From positions 1 through 37,083 of the forward strand of contig JADJRE010000024.1 of the NCBI GenBank assembly GCA_016712375.1: a stretch of 37,083 nt of DNA. Direction: 5' to 3'. The DNA is from Rhodospirillales bacterium (GTDB lineage: Bacteria; Pseudomonadota; Alphaproteobacteria; Rhodospirillales; Defluviicoccaceae). A model generated the notes under the pieces. That model had not been told where the DNA came from. It searched no databases and saw only the letters and a list, made by a program, of their open reading frames with translations. Numbering within the stretch: position 1 is the stretch's first letter; every line of letters starts with the position of its first letter. Position numbers and translations under genes: made by a program. Shown piece by piece: positions 1 to 9,862 of the stretch.

Positions 1-87
1 AAGCCTGTGGCAACCAGCGTCGACAGCGATCATTCGGGCTCCGAGCGATCCGGCCGGCTCGGATCGGCGATAGCGAAGAGGCAGAAT

Positions 88-426
88 CTGAAGAAAATCG
101 AGGCGATCATCAAGCCGTTCAAGCTCGACGAGGTTAAGGAGGCCCTCCACGAGCTCGGACTGCAAGGCATCACCGTCCTGGAGGCGAAAGGTTTCGGCAG
201 GCAGAAGGGGCACACCGAGCTGTACCGCGGTGCAGAGTATGTCGTCGATTTTCTGCCGAAGGTGAAAATCGAGTTGGTTGTCGAGGACGGCCTGGTGGAG
301 CAGGCAGTCGAGGCCATTCAGCAGGCGGCGCGCACCGGTCGCATCGGCGATGGCAAGATTTTTATCACCACCGTTGAAGACGCCATCCGCGTGCGCACTG
401 GCGAGCGCGGTATCGAGGCGATATAA
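88..426 (+). CDS. glnB: Nitrogen regulatory protein PII
   Basis: PII signal protein. The family senses 2-oxoglutarate and ATP/ADP, and its uridylylation state controls glutamine synthetase adenylylation and NtrB/NtrC. The protein is 112 residues when read from a CTG at 88, exactly the family length, and starts with the canonical KKIEAIIKPFKLDEVK stretch. The T-loop Tyr51 target of GlnD lies in ELYRGAEYVVDF, and the C-terminal GRIGDGKIF signature is present. No ATG sits at the expected start. A purine-rich AAGAGG lies about 8 bases before the CTG. The same frame is open upstream to a GTG at 7, which would add 27 residues unlike PII, so I prefer the CTG or a miscalled ATG. It precedes glnA in the usual glnBA arrangement. 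Confidence 0.93.
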   Translation: MKKIEAIIKPFKLDEVKEALHELGLQGITVLEAKGFGRQKGHTELYRGAEYVVDFLPKVKIELVVEDGLVEQAVEAIQQAARTGRIGDGKIFITTVEDAIRVRTGERGIEAI

Positions 427-525
427 GCCGGTCGCATCAACTGCCTGCTGTCGGATGCGGCGGCTGCCGCGTGCTCGTTGCGCAACAAAACCCATTCCAC
501 GCAGAGGGATCAGAAGGAACTTACC

Positions 526-1947
526 ATGCCACTGAACTGCAAGACGCCGGCCGACGTGCTACAGGTCGTCAAGGAACAAGAGCTCAAGTACGTTGATCTG
601 CGCTTCACCGACCCTCGCGGCAAATGGCAGCACCTGACCATGACCGCGGATTTCGTCGACAGGATTCATTCAGTGACGGCATTATGTTCGACGGTTCGTC
701 GATCGCCGGCTGGAAATCGATCAACGAGGTCCGACATGGCGCTGATCCCCGACGCGACCACCGCAGTGATGGATCCGTTTGCAGCCCAATCGGCGTTGAT
801 CTTGTTCTGCGACGTCGTCGAGCCCTCCACGGGCGAGCCTTACGTGCGCGATCCCCGCTCGATCGCCAAGAAAGCGGAAGCGTACGTCGCTTCTTCCGGC
901 CTCGGCGACACCGTCTACATCGGCCCGGAGGCCGAGTTCTTCGTGTTCGACGACGTTCGCTACGAGGTGAAAATGAACTCGTGCTTCTACGAGTTCAGCT
1001 CGGACGAGGGGCCGTATGTCACGGGCCGCATCCTGCCGGAAGGCAACGCGGGTCATCGCCCACCGATCAAGGGCGGCTACTTCCCTGTGCCGCCGGTCGA
1101 CTCATGCATGGACCTGCGCGCCGAGATGGTCTCGACGATGCAGGATATGGGCCTGGTGATGGACAAGCACCACCACGAGGTGGCGCCGTCGCAGCACGAA
1201 CTCGGCCTCGTCTTCTCCACCCTGGTGAAGGCGGCCGACAACATCCAGATCTACAAGTATGTCACCCACATGGTGGCGCAGACGTACGGCAAGACGGCGA
1301 CGTTCATGCCGAAGCCGGTCACCGGCGACAACGGCTCGGGGATGCACACGCACCAGTCGATCTGGAAGGACGGCAAGCCGCTGTTCGCCGGTTCCGGCTA
1401 CGCCGACCTGTCGGACATGGCGCTGTACTACATCGGCGGCATCATCAAGCACGCGAAGGCGCTGAATGCCTTCACCAACCCGTCAACCAACAGCTACAAG
1501 CGGCTGATCCCGGGCTTCGAGGCGCCGGTGTTGCTCGCATATTCGGCGCGCAACCGCTCGGCGTCCTGCCGCATCCCGTTCACCTCCAACCCGAAAGGCA
1601 AGCGGGTCGAGGTGCGTTTCCCGGATCCGACGTGCAATCCGTATCTGGGATTTGCGGCAATGCTGATGGCCGGCATCGACGGCATCCAGAACAAGATCCA
1701 TCCCGGTGACGCCATCGACAAGAACCTCTACGACCTGCCGCCGGAAGAACTGGCCGCGGTGCCGACCGTCTGCGGCTCGCTGCGCGAGGCGCTGGCCAAC
1801 CTCGACAGCGGCCGCGACTTCCTGAAGAAGGGCGACGTCTTCACCGATGACCTGATCGACAGCTACATCGAGCTGAAGTGGGAAGAAGTCTACAACTTCG
1901 AGCACACCCCGCACCCGGTCGAATTCCAGATGTACTATTCGTCCTGA
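526..1947 (+). CDS. glnA: Glutamine synthetase type I (two compensating indels near the N terminus)
   Basis: Type I glutamine synthetase, which makes glutamine from glutamate, ammonia and ATP. The 473-residue frame starts at ATG 526 behind GAAGGAAC. Conserved blocks include the GPEAEFFVFD metal-binding strand, NGSGMHTHQS, the NRSASCRIP region, and NLYDLPPEE containing the adenylylation tyrosine, so the enzyme is of the GlnE-regulated kind. Between about 661 and 729 the main frame reads an unrelated peptide. The adjacent frame there encodes the expected SDGIMFDGSSIAGWK segment. A missing G after 660 and an extra G at 728-729 explain this, and the net frame is kept. As written the protein would lack the conserved FDGSS active-site loop. 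Cotranscription with glnB is likely. Confidence 0.95.
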   Translation: MPLNCKTPADVLQVVKEQELKYVDLRFTDPRGKWQHLTMTADFVDRIHSVTALCSTVRRSPAGNRSTRSDMALIPDATTAVMDPFAAQSALILFCDVVEPSTGEPYVRDPRSIAKKAEAYVASSGLGDTVYIGPEAEFFVFDDVRYEVKMNSCFYEFSSDEGPYVTGRILPEGNAGHRPPIKGGYFPVPPVDSCMDLRAEMVSTMQDMGLVMDKHHHEVAPSQHELGLVFSTLVKAADNIQIYKYVTHMVAQTYGKTATFMPKPVTGDNGSGMHTHQSIWKDGKPLFAGSGYADLSDMALYYIGGIIKHAKALNAFTNPSTNSYKRLIPGFEAPVLLAYSARNRSASCRIPFTSNPKGKRVEVRFPDPTCNPYLGFAAMLMAGIDGIQNKIHPGDAIDKNLYDLPPEELAAVPTVCGSLREALANLDSGRDFLKKGDVFTDDLIDSYIELKWEEVYNFEHTPHPVEFQMYYSS

Positions 1948-1976
1948 CGTCCTGACTTCTGCTCCTGTTCGCGATC

Positions 1977-2007
1977 AGCCCCGCCGACCCAGTCGGCGGG
2001 GCTTTTT
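1977..2007 (+). terminator. Rho-independent terminator of glnBA
   Basis: A perfect 11-bp inverted repeat (arms 1977-1987 and 1993-2003, rich in GC) with a 5-base loop runs directly into a T tract ending at 2007. It begins 30 bases after the glnA stop. Confidence 0.93.
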
Positions 2008-2029
2008 GTCGAAGATGCGCCACGCCACT

Positions 2030-2052
2030 TCCCGCCGCCACCGCCGGCGGGA
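2030..2052. terminator. Hairpin between convergent genes, possible terminator for the chemoreceptor
   Basis: A perfect 8-bp GC-rich stem (2030-2037 with 2045-2052, loop of 7) lies between the ends of glnA and the minus-strand chemoreceptor gene. No T tract follows on either strand, so its termination role is uncertain. Confidence 0.35.
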
Positions 2053-2078
2053 CGTTACCTCGATCAAGACCAAAACGC

Positions 2079-4214
2079 CTACGGCTTGACCGCCAGCCGC
2101 AGGCCGCCCCAGTGGCGACCCTGCACGATGATCGGCGCGTCGAACTCCTTCAGCACCACGATGACGCCGCCGCCCATGTCGCGCGGATACGCCTGGATCA
2201 GGTGCGGCTGAATGTTGCTGGCGTCCATCAGGCCGGCGCGGTCGTCGAAGATGCGCCGGTTGCGACAGTTACCGAGGTTCCAGGCGGTGTTGCCCGGCCG
2301 CGGTGGCTGCGAGTATTTCCGATTATGCGTCGGCAGGTAGCCGTTCCGATCAATCGCGGCGCAGAAGGCGACGCGGGGATCGGAAAGCGCTTCCTCCTGA
2401 ATCGGTGGCAGCAGTTCGTCGGTAAGCGCGGTGAAGGGTGCCTGGAATTGCTGCGGATCGCTGCCGGAGATCGCTTCGTACTGCGTCGAGAACAGTCTCG
2501 CCGCATCGATGCGCCCATTGCGCACGGCGTCTTCCAGCACCTGGCCGACCCGCTTTGCTGCGGCCTCGACGCGACCAAGGTAGATCCCTTCGTCGAGCTT
2601 ACTGGCAGCGATGATGGTCTCGATCCGCCGCATCGTTGCCTCCTCCGGATGCAGGAACTGCAGGTGGAGGCCGTTATTGCTGCTCCCGCAGACTTTCGTG
2701 GCTATGGTGCCGATATCCGCCAGATCGACGCTGCCTGTCGTCCCCGTGGCGAGGTTGACGCTCGCCACCAGCGCCACCCCACGCCGCGACAGATAAGAAG
2801 TCCAGCCGTCGAACGAGGTGCCCGCAAAGCTAGCCCGGAAGCGAACCGCCACTGCTTCCCGCGGTTCACTCCGCCGGTCGCCCATTCCCGACGCCCGCAG
2901 GATGGTGGTCAGCCGACGTTGCAGGTCATGGATACTGCCGCTTACCTGAGCGGAAAGCCGTTCCACCCGCCGCGCCGTATCGTTGGTCTTGTCGACCTCG
3001 CCGAACAGGTGTTCGACCTGGCCGGCAACGGCCCGTGTATGCGACGCCGCATCGTCGACGGCATGCGAAATTGCGGTGGTCGCAAGCTGCTGCTCGCGCG
3101 TAGCGCCCGTCACTTGCTCGGCAACGGCGTGCACGGCGCGGATTTTTCCGGTCACCTCATCGACAATGGCCGCAGTTTCCAGGGTTGTCCTGCGGATCGC
3201 ACCGGCCTGGGCGCTGACCTTCTTGATCGCCTCTTCGGTCTGCCGCGACAGGTTCTTAACCTCGGCCGCGACCACCGCGAAGCCCTTGCCGGCCTCGCCG
3301 GCACGCGCCGCCTCGATCGTCGCGTTCAGCGCCAGCAGTCGGGTCTGCGAGGCGATTGACTCGACCAGGGAGACGACCTCGCTGATTTTCGCGGTCGCTT
3401 CGTTGAGCCCGCGGACCGTACCGCTGGCGGCGTCCGCCTGGGCCACCGCGGCGTCGGTCAGGACCGCCGCTTCATCCGCTGCGCGGCCAATCTCAAAGCA
3501 ACGCTCCTGCAAGTGCTCGGAGGCCTCGGAGACGGCGCCGACATTTTCCAGCGTGGTCGAAACGGCGGTGCCGACAGATGTCGCGGTGCCGTGCATCACC
3601 TCGGCGACACCGGAAAGCTGATGCGCGCTCGAGCTCATCTGGTCAGCCTGGGCCGCGATCATGCCAACCGACCCCTCGACCTCGCGGTCGAGCGAGTCGG
3701 CGAGGACCAGCAACTCGCTCTTCAGCTTGGTGACCTCGCCGCTCTGGATGTACGTCGAGACGGCGAGGTCCATGTCGAGGAAGGCGGCCCGCAGCACCGC
3801 CCGCATGTCCTCCAGCCGACTGGCCCGGTGACGGCGGGAGCTCAGCAGCTCGACCAGCAGCCGGTCAAGAATGAAGCAGTAGCCGCCCATGTACCAGCGT
3901 GGCTCCAGGCCAACCCGCTCGTGGGTTCGCCCGACACGCACCGCCTGGGAAACGTATTCGGCGTCGAAGCGGCCGCGGAACATATTCTTCCAGTGCGCCT
4001 GCTGCGCACCTTTCAGCCGCGCGACGTTGGCATCGTTGCCCAGCAGGCGGGAAAGTTGCGGCTGTTGGCGCAGGAAGGTGTAGAAATCGTCGACGATCGG
4101 CGGCAGTGCTGCCGCGACCGTCTCCTGCAAATCGCTTAGTCGCTGCTTCGCCGCGGCATCAAGTCGCAGAAATCCGAGGCGATCATCAATCGCCAGATCG
4201 TCCGCATCGGCCAT
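2079..4214 (-). CDS. Globin-coupled methyl-accepting chemotaxis protein with PilZ-like and C-terminal sensory regions
   Basis: A 711-residue cytosolic chemoreceptor with no membrane segment. Residues about 10-160 form a protoglobin sensor of the HemAT type with candidate proximal haem ligand His98 in GRTHERVGL, so oxygen or another gas is the likely signal. Residues about 190-430 are the MCP signalling hairpin, with its tip around 290-330 (LLALNATIEAARAGEAGKGF). Residues 447-520 resemble PilZ: RRSEPR at 447-452 matches the RxxxR c-di-GMP motif, but the second motif is only partial. Residues about 540-711 match the conserved C-terminal region of many alphaproteobacterial MCPs (NGYLPTHNRKYSQP, RRIFDDR, RDMGGG, GRHWGG). 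I chose ATG 4214, preceded by GAAGGG, over an upstream in-frame start at 4280. It stands alone; no che operon is nearby. Confidence 0.9.
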   Translation of the reverse strand: MADADDLAIDDRLGFLRLDAAAKQRLSDLQETVAAALPPIVDDFYTFLRQQPQLSRLLGNDANVARLKGAQQAHWKNMFRGRFDAEYVSQAVRVGRTHERVGLEPRWYMGGYCFILDRLLVELLSSRRHRASRLEDMRAVLRAAFLDMDLAVSTYIQSGEVTKLKSELLVLADSLDREVEGSVGMIAAQADQMSSSAHQLSGVAEVMHGTATSVGTAVSTTLENVGAVSEASEHLQERCFEIGRAADEAAVLTDAAVAQADAASGTVRGLNEATAKISEVVSLVESIASQTRLLALNATIEAARAGEAGKGFAVVAAEVKNLSRQTEEAIKKVSAQAGAIRRTTLETAAIVDEVTGKIRAVHAVAEQVTGATREQQLATTAISHAVDDAASHTRAVAGQVEHLFGEVDKTNDTARRVERLSAQVSGSIHDLQRRLTTILRASGMGDRRSEPREAVAVRFRASFAGTSFDGWTSYLSRRGVALVASVNLATGTTGSVDLADIGTIATKVCGSSNNGLHLQFLHPEEATMRRIETIIAASKLDEGIYLGRVEAAAKRVGQVLEDAVRNGRIDAARLFSTQYEAISGSDPQQFQAPFTALTDELLPPIQEEALSDPRVAFCAAIDRNGYLPTHNRKYSQPPRPGNTAWNLGNCRNRRIFDDRAGLMDASNIQPHLIQAYPRDMGGGVIVVLKEFDAPIIVQGRHWGGLRLAVKP

Positions 4215-4326
4215 GCGTCTTTGCCCTTCGACTGGGTTCCCCGACACCGGCGAACTTTTGCTGGCACGCCGGCACCGCAACCGTAAGGGCAGAAGGCTGA
4301 GAAACCGTTAACCGCTCAAGACCGGC

Positions 4327-5121
4327 TCAGATGCCGTCCATTCCGCCCATGTTCCACTTGCGGTTCGGGGTGAGATGGCTGCCGCACTCCGTCTTCTCAC
4401 TGCCGCGCCAGCGGCCGGCACGCGGGTGCTCGCCTGGAGCAACGCGATCCGGGCGGGGCATGCAGCCGATCGACAGGAACCCCTCCGCCTCGAGCGGGTG
4501 GCGCGGCAGGGCATGACGGTCGAAATAAGCATCGATATCCGCCCTCTGCCACAGCGCGAGCGGATTGATCTTGATCCGGTCGTCGTCGTGGTTGCGCTCG
4601 ATGCGCTGCAAACCGTCCCGCTCGCCGCCGTGGAAGCCCTTGCGGCCGGTGATCCAGGCATCGAAGCCGGTGAGCGCGCGGGCGAGTGGTTCGACCTTAC
4701 GTATGTGGCAGCACATGTCAGGGTTGCCAAACCACAGCACGCCATCCGGATCGAGCGCATCGAGGCGCGCCGCATCCGGCTTGATCGAGCGGACGTTGCT
4801 CAACCCCAGGTCGGCGACCAGCCTGTCGCGATAACGCAGGGTTTCGCCGAACAGCTTGCCGGTATCGAGGAAGATTATCGGCAGGCGCGGTTCGATGCCC
4901 GCGACCATATGCAATAACACCGCAGCCTCGGCGCCAAACGAGGAGACCAGCGCGATCTGCCCCGGGAACTCGTCGTGGATCATGCCGGCCAGCATGGTCT
5001 CGGTGTCCGCCTCCGACCAGCGCTGCGCCAACTCGTCGACCCGCGGCAACCCGCCGGCGAAGGCTCCTTGTGCCGGCGCCTCCTCAAGCCAGCCGGCAGG
5101 GATCCGGTCGGGCGGAGTCAT
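4327..5121 (-). CDS. cysH: Phosphoadenylyl/adenylyl-sulfate reductase, atypical iron-sulfur motif
   Basis: CysH reduces APS or PAPS to sulfite using thioredoxin. The 264-residue protein shows the nucleotide-binding SSFGAEAAVLLH, the FLDTGKLF strand, CCHIRKVEPL, TGRKGFHGGER and the C-terminal KTECGSH, which carries the catalytic cysteine (usually ECGLH). The bacterial APS reductase type needs four cysteines for its [4Fe-4S] cluster, CC and CxxC. Here the CC pair is present but the CxxC site reads GCMPRPD, so the last ligand is Arg; one base (CGC for TGC) would restore it. The start overlaps the DUF934 stop as ATGA, indicating translational coupling. It is the last gene of the cysG-DUF2849-cysI-DUF934-cysH operon. 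Confidence 0.93.
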   Translation of the reverse strand: MTPPDRIPAGWLEEAPAQGAFAGGLPRVDELAQRWSEADTETMLAGMIHDEFPGQIALVSSFGAEAAVLLHMVAGIEPRLPIIFLDTGKLFGETLRYRDRLVADLGLSNVRSIKPDAARLDALDPDGVLWFGNPDMCCHIRKVEPLARALTGFDAWITGRKGFHGGERDGLQRIERNHDDDRIKINPLALWQRADIDAYFDRHALPRHPLEAEGFLSIGCMPRPDRVAPGEHPRAGRWRGSEKTECGSHLTPNRKWNMGGMDGI

Positions 5122-5607
5122 TCGGCCGCCCGCCGCCGATGCCGCAGCGTCGTCGCCGGTACGCGATCATCGGCCGCCCGCTGGTAGAAGACGGTAAATT
5201 CGGCGATTGCCTTGCGCCATAGTTCGACCGCGTCGCCGCTAGCCACTTCGAAAGCATCAAAGCCGCAGCGATGCATGAACAAAAGCTGGTCACGCAGGAC
5301 ATTACCGACTGCCCTCAGCTCGCCGGCAAAGCCCCAGCGCTCGCGGAGCAGCCGCGCCGTGGAATAGCCGCGGCCATCGCGAAAGGTCGGGAACTCGATC
5401 GCAATCAGATCAAGCAGCGGCGCATCGGCGCCGATCTCGGCAGCCAGCTCGGCGCTGTTCAAACACACGCCAACGGGCCCACCCCGTTCTAGCAGCGTGC
5501 TGCGCTGCTCGCGGAAACGCGCCAGCGAGACGATGATCTGACCCGTTGCCGGCAGCGGTGCGTCGTCATCAAGCATCACCCACGGATCGTCAACGGCGCG
5601 GCCGTCC

Positions 5608-5621
<14 letters not shown>
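5118..5621 (-). CDS. DUF934 family protein of sulfite reduction operon
   Basis: A 167-residue member of DUF934, which in proteobacteria travels with cysI and cysH and has no established biochemical role. Recognisable family blocks are IEFPTFRDGRGYSTARLLRE, GELRAVGNVLRDQLLF and MHRCGFDAFEV. The chosen ATG at 5621 follows AAGGAG with 7 bases between; an upstream in-frame start at 5684 lies inside cysI and adds non-family sequence. It overlaps the cysI end by 14 bases and cysH by 4, so the three genes are translationally coupled. An accessory role to sulfite reductase is inferred only from this context. Confidence 0.88.
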
Positions 5622-7262
<1,641 letters not shown>

Positions 7263-7265
7263 GGA

Positions 7266-7649
7266 TCAAGCCTCCGCCTGCTTGCCCAGATCCAACCGCA
7301 CCGTCGGACCCAAGGCGCGAATGCGCTCGCGCTCGCTGGCGCCGCGCAATTTTCCGTCGGAGCCGGCCACCACATCGATCAGGTACGGCCCCACGATGCG
7401 GCAAGCGGCAACGTCCGGCTCCACCGAGGCCAGCAGCGCGGCCGCTTCGTCCTTGCCGGAGACGCTTCGCGCCGCTTCGATCGCCTCCACCCATCCGCCG
7501 CCTTCGCCGAGATAGACGACAACGCCGTCCACCAGGCGGTTCGCCGTTATCGCTTTCAGCGCGCCGCCTCGCGCACCTCGCGCGGTGGAGATCGCGAGCA
7601 CCCCTTCTTCTGTTGTGCGCTTGCCGCTCTTGCTCTCGGTTTCGCTCAT
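7266..7649 (-). CDS. DUF2849 domain protein
   Basis: A 127-residue soluble protein. The central block ALKAITANRLVDGVVVYL followed by a conserved Trp is typical of DUF2849, a small alphaproteobacterial family usually encoded between cysG and cysI. Function is unknown; context suggests an accessory role in siroheme or sulfite reduction. The start ATG 7649 follows AGGATT, 14 bases after the cysG stop, and the gene ends 3 bases before cysI. Confidence 0.85.
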   Translation of the reverse strand: MSETESKSGKRTTEEGVLAISTARGARGGALKAITANRLVDGVVVYLGEGGGWVEAIEAARSVSGKDEAAALLASVEPDVAACRIVGPYLIDVVAGSDGKLRGASERERIRALGPTVRLDLGKQAEA

Positions 7650-7663
7650 CGCAATCCTATCGA

Positions 7664-9076
7664 TTAGTTAACAGCGGCTACCATCAGCCTCGGCGGCTCG
7701 GCCGATCCGGCCCACGCGGCAGCTCGGCGAACGACTTCGCCGACGACGATCAGCGCTGGCCCCGCGCCCGCGTCGCCGAGGATCGCCGCCAACTCGCGCA
7801 ACGGGCCCGTCAAGATCTGCTGCTCCGGCAGCGTGCCGTTGACGATCACCGCCGCCGGCGTTTCCGGATCGCGGCCGTGCTCAATCAGCCGCTCAGCAAT
7901 GCGCTGCGCCGCGGCAGCTCCCATATACACGCAAAGCGTGCGCCCCACTCGTGCCAAGGCCGGCCAATCGAGTTCAGACTCGCCATTTTCAGCATGGGCG
8001 GTGACGATGTTCAGCGTCTGCGCTTCCCCCCGCAACGTGAGGGGGATACCGGCGGCTGCGGCACAGCCGGTGGCCGCCGTAATGCCGGGCACGACCTCGA
8101 CATGGATGCCATGCCGCAGCAGGAAATCCCGCTCCTCGCCACCGCGGCCGAACACGAACGGATCGCCGCCCTTCAGTCGGACGACGTGCCGGCCGGCGCG
8201 GGCGTGGCGCAGCAGCAGCGTGTTGATCTGGTCCTGCGGCACGGCGTGGCTACCCGGCATCTTACCGACGTTGATGCGATCGGCATCACGCCGCGCGTAA
8301 TCGAGGATGCGCGGGCCGATCAGCCGGTCATGGACGATGACGTCCGCATGCTGCAGAAGGCGAAGCGCCTTCAACGTCAGCAGCTCGGGATCACCCGGAC
8401 CGGCGCCGACGAGATGAACGATGCCTTCTTCCGGCGCGGCTTGGTCGCGACGATTGATCGTGGCGAGCATCCGCTCGCGCGCGCCACGCTCGTCGCCGGC
8501 CAGCACCTGGGCGGCGACAGGCCCTTCGAAGAAACCTTCCCAGAAGCGCCGGCGCGCCGGACCCGAAATTCGCGTCGCCTTGATCGCGGCGCGGAAGCTG
8601 TCGGCGAAGCGCGCCAAACGGCCAAGATTTGCCGGAAGCATTGCCTCGATCCGCGCGCGCACCGAGCGCGCCAGCACCGGCGCCGCACCGCCGCTGCACA
8701 CCGCGACGGTAAGTGGATCGCGATCGACGATCGCCGGCCACAGAAACGTGCACAGCGCAGGGCGGTCGACGACATTGATCGGGACATCCCGCGCCCGCGC
8801 AGCGGCCGATACCGAAGCGTCCAGGCCGGCCTCCTCGGTGGCGGACACCACGAGTGTCCGACCCTCGACGTCCGCGTCGGCAAAGGGCCTTGGGTGAAGA
8901 CGAAGGCGACCGCCGACAGCGGCTTCGATCAACTCCTCGTCCGGCCGTTCGGCGACGACGCTCACCCGCGCGCCGCAGCCCGCCAGAACCAGTGCTTTGC
9001 GTGCCGCCGCCCCACCGCCGCCGACGACGAGGACATCACGGCCATGGAGGTCGAGAAACAGAGGAAAATGCCGCAT
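7664..9076 (-). CDS. cysG: Siroheme synthase (fused dehydrogenase/ferrochelatase and uroporphyrinogen-III methyltransferase)
   Basis: A bifunctional enzyme making siroheme from uroporphyrinogen III for the CysI encoded downstream. At 470 residues from ATG 9076 it matches the fused CysG length. The N-terminal CysG-B part begins RHFPLFLDLHGRDVLVVGGG (NAD binding) and continues with INVVDRPALCTF and CSGGAAPVLAR. The C-terminal SUMT domain has VHLVGAGPGDPELLTLKA, VVRLKGGDPFVFGRGGEE and VVPGITAATGCAAAAGIPLT. The frame is open upstream to 9250, but that stretch is AT-rich and unlike CysG, so I take it as the leader. It is the first gene of the sulfur operon. Confidence 0.94.
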   Translation of the reverse strand: MRHFPLFLDLHGRDVLVVGGGGAAARKALVLAGCGARVSVVAERPDEELIEAAVGGRLRLHPRPFADADVEGRTLVVSATEEAGLDASVSAAARARDVPINVVDRPALCTFLWPAIVDRDPLTVAVCSGGAAPVLARSVRARIEAMLPANLGRLARFADSFRAAIKATRISGPARRRFWEGFFEGPVAAQVLAGDERGARERMLATINRRDQAAPEEGIVHLVGAGPGDPELLTLKALRLLQHADVIVHDRLIGPRILDYARRDADRINVGKMPGSHAVPQDQINTLLLRHARAGRHVVRLKGGDPFVFGRGGEERDFLLRHGIHVEVVPGITAATGCAAAAGIPLTLRGEAQTLNIVTAHAENGESELDWPALARVGRTLCVYMGAAAAQRIAERLIEHGRDPETPAAVIVNGTLPEQQILTGPLRELAAILGDAGAGPALIVVGEVVRRAAAWAGSAEPPRLMVAAVN

Positions 9077-9134
9077 CGCCCCGCATCGCTCATGGCCGCC
9101 CACAAAGTACAGTGGCAGCCTGTGATCTACATCT

Positions 9135-9162
9135 CCGATACACATAATATGATGTATATCGG
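9135..9162. promoter_or_regulatory. Palindromic operator candidate upstream of cysG operon
   Basis: The 170-base region upstream of cysG is markedly AT-rich compared with the genome. At its centre 11-base arms (9135-9145 and 9152-9162) form an inverted repeat with one mismatch around a 6-base spacer, about 60 bases before the cysG ATG. On the minus strand, weak promoter-like hexamers (TTGTGC with CATATT 18 bases on) would place the palindrome over the -10 region, which fits a repressor site. The regulator is unknown. Confidence 0.5.
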
Positions 9163-9284
9163 ATTCATAGCACAAATTTCTAATGTATTTATATCTAAGG
9201 CAATTTCGGGCGTGAAAAACACACCCTACTAGCACCAGCGGCAAAGTCAAAAAAGAACAGCAAGCAGCCGAAAGGCCGTGCAGC

Positions 9285-9758
9285 CTAGTAACGGCCGCCG
9301 GTCTTGAAAATATAATTGCGGAGCTGCGTGAAGTCGAGCTCGGCTTCCTCGTACAACGTCTCCAGCGCGTCGATCTTTTCGATGCAGCCCTTCAGCATGC
9401 CGTTCTCCACGACCGGCAGATGGCGAACATTATGGATGGTCATCTTGTGGACGGCGCTCTCAGCTGCCTCATCGGGTGTGCAGGTGATCACTTCAGTGGT
9501 CATGATCATCCGCACTGGTAAGTACAGCGCGTTGGCGCCGTGCTCGCCGATCGCATGCACGATGTCACCAAGCGAGACGACGCCAATCACGTGGTTCTCG
9601 TAGTCGACAACGATGGCGATGCCGGTTCGCTTCCGCTCGAACTGCCGAGAAACGGCGGCCAGCGTATCGTCGGCGTAGATGGATAGAATCTCTCGATGAT
9701 GAGTCGCTAGCACGCGCTCGACACGGAGGGACGTGATGCTTAGCTCGTCGATGCTCAT
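9285..9758 (-). CDS. CBS-domain pair protein
   Basis: A 157-residue protein made almost entirely of two CBS domains (about residues 10-70 and 80-140), with GIAIVVDYENHVIGVVSLGD and VRHLPVVENGMLKGCIEK as typical strand-turn-helix units. CBS pairs bind adenine nucleotides and usually act as energy sensors or regulatory modules; the partner is unknown. The start ATG 9758 is preferred over an upstream in-frame start at 9815 because the CBS family begins close to here. It lies 104 bases downstream of the receiver gene on the same strand and may be read from the same transcript. Confidence 0.85.
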   Translation of the reverse strand: MSIDELSITSLRVERVLATHHREILSIYADDTLAAVSRQFERKRTGIAIVVDYENHVIGVVSLGDIVHAIGEHGANALYLPVRMIMTTEVITCTPDEAAESAVHKMTIHNVRHLPVVENGMLKGCIEKIDALETLYEEAELDFTQLRNYIFKTGGRY

Positions 9759-9862
9759 GATCGCGCGCCCTGCCCTGTTCACAAGCTCTTTAGGCCTTTT
9801 GCCACCGAGCCTCAACGGCGATTTGTTTTCTCAATCCGCACGGTCGCGAGGGAAGGCGTAGA

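Noticed and set aside
2112..3359. 415-codon plus-strand open frame opposite the chemoreceptor
   Set aside because: It is a mirror of the MCP and PilZ coding sequence with no recognisable domain or ribosome site.
9251..9284. Hairpin-like sequence and A-rich stretch after the CBS gene as a terminator
   Set aside because: The stem is only about 3-4 bp and the T run on the minus strand lies 9 or more bases away.
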